44,903 bases of DNA from Paenibacillus sp. N3.4 (GTDB taxonomy: Bacteria; Bacillota; Bacilli; Paenibacillales; NBRC-103111), in NCBI RefSeq assembly GCF_008017805.1, contig NZ_VRTT01000059.1, positions 1-44,903 of the forward strand. Direction: 5' to 3'. This document shows, piece after piece, positions 44,802 to 44,903 of this stretch (the stretch's first letter is position 1; every line of letters begins with the position of its first letter). Made by a program: the position numbers and the translations under genes. The notes under the pieces were generated by a model. The model saw nothing but the letters and a program-made list of their open reading frames with translations. It did no database searches and was not told the DNA's origin.

Positions 44802-44903
44802 GTGGAGGCTGTCGATTCATTGTAGATATCTCAGTCCCCAAAACTACTGTTGCGAATAGATCAAATACTACGAAAAATTCAATACTTTAACTGGTTTTCT
44901 CCC

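Overview
The window looks like chromosomal DNA of a spore-forming Bacillota of the Paenibacillaceae, most likely Paenibacillus. This rests on the gene content: YesN/YesM-type two-component pairs, several S-layer-homology (SLH) surface proteins, an RbsA/RbsC-type sugar ABC operon, a PAS-rich kinase resembling sporulation kinases, strong AGGAGG ribosome binding sites, many TTG/GTG starts and CcpA-type cre sites. Species cannot be fixed from the sequence alone.

Layout. 0-2.3 kb: a small inverted-repeat family, a frameshifted aldo/keto reductase (-) and a badly decayed MASE4-PAS sensor (+). 2.3-5.6 kb: a frameshifted GAF-PAS-PAS-PAS histidine kinase (-) and a tiny CheA C-terminal relic. 5.6-7.4 kb: an autoregulated MarR-MFS efflux operon with two operator copies. 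7.5-15.7 kb: a sugar-uptake and sensing operon (two-NBD ATPase, permease, lipoprotein binding protein with a frameshift, YesN-type regulator, YesM/LytS-type kinase, second membrane-anchored binding protein), which looks like a three-component sensor attached to its transporter. 15.8-18.5 kb: a small unknown protein and, on the minus strand, an AgrC/CitA-like kinase with a LytTR regulator preceded by tandem cre-like sites. 18.6-20.9 kb: metallo-beta-lactamase-fold protein, NAD-dependent epimerase and HIT hydrolase. 20.9-26.6 kb: a leader with a strong promoter and four identical GTAAACGTTTAC palindromes, then a ~1660-residue surface protein combining leucine-rich repeats, a TIM-barrel sugar isomerase/epimerase-like domain, cadherin-like domains and SLH anchors. 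26.8-28.1 kb: DEAD-box helicase. 28.5-29.7 kb: ArsR-SRPBCC pair behind a 42-bp perfect palindrome, plus a broken SRPBCC gene. 29.7-30.5 kb: gene-free, degenerate. 30.6-34.6 kb: serine hydrolase (two frameshifts) with an OmpR-type regulator (frameshift) and kinase.

34.6-44.9 kb is an accessory, rearranged region. It holds a tRNA-Ala(GGC) gene split in its T-loop by 131 bp, two more tRNA-Ala fragments (one fused to a serine-recombinase C-terminus), duplicated scraps of neighbouring genes, interspersed repeats, a copper-amine-oxidase-like wall protein, a second SLH protein, a large BTAD-ATPase-TPR regulator, a cupin, an HxlR regulator, a DinB-like protein and a frameshifted esterase.

At least eight otherwise well-conserved genes carry apparent frameshifts, most explained by loss of one base in a short homopolymer. 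Sequencing error is therefore a serious alternative to gene decay and affects how every 'pseudogene' here should be read. The most unusual signals are the split tRNA family, the four-palindrome leader with the chimeric surface protein it precedes, and the long palindrome that apparently drives a leaderless ArsR mRNA.
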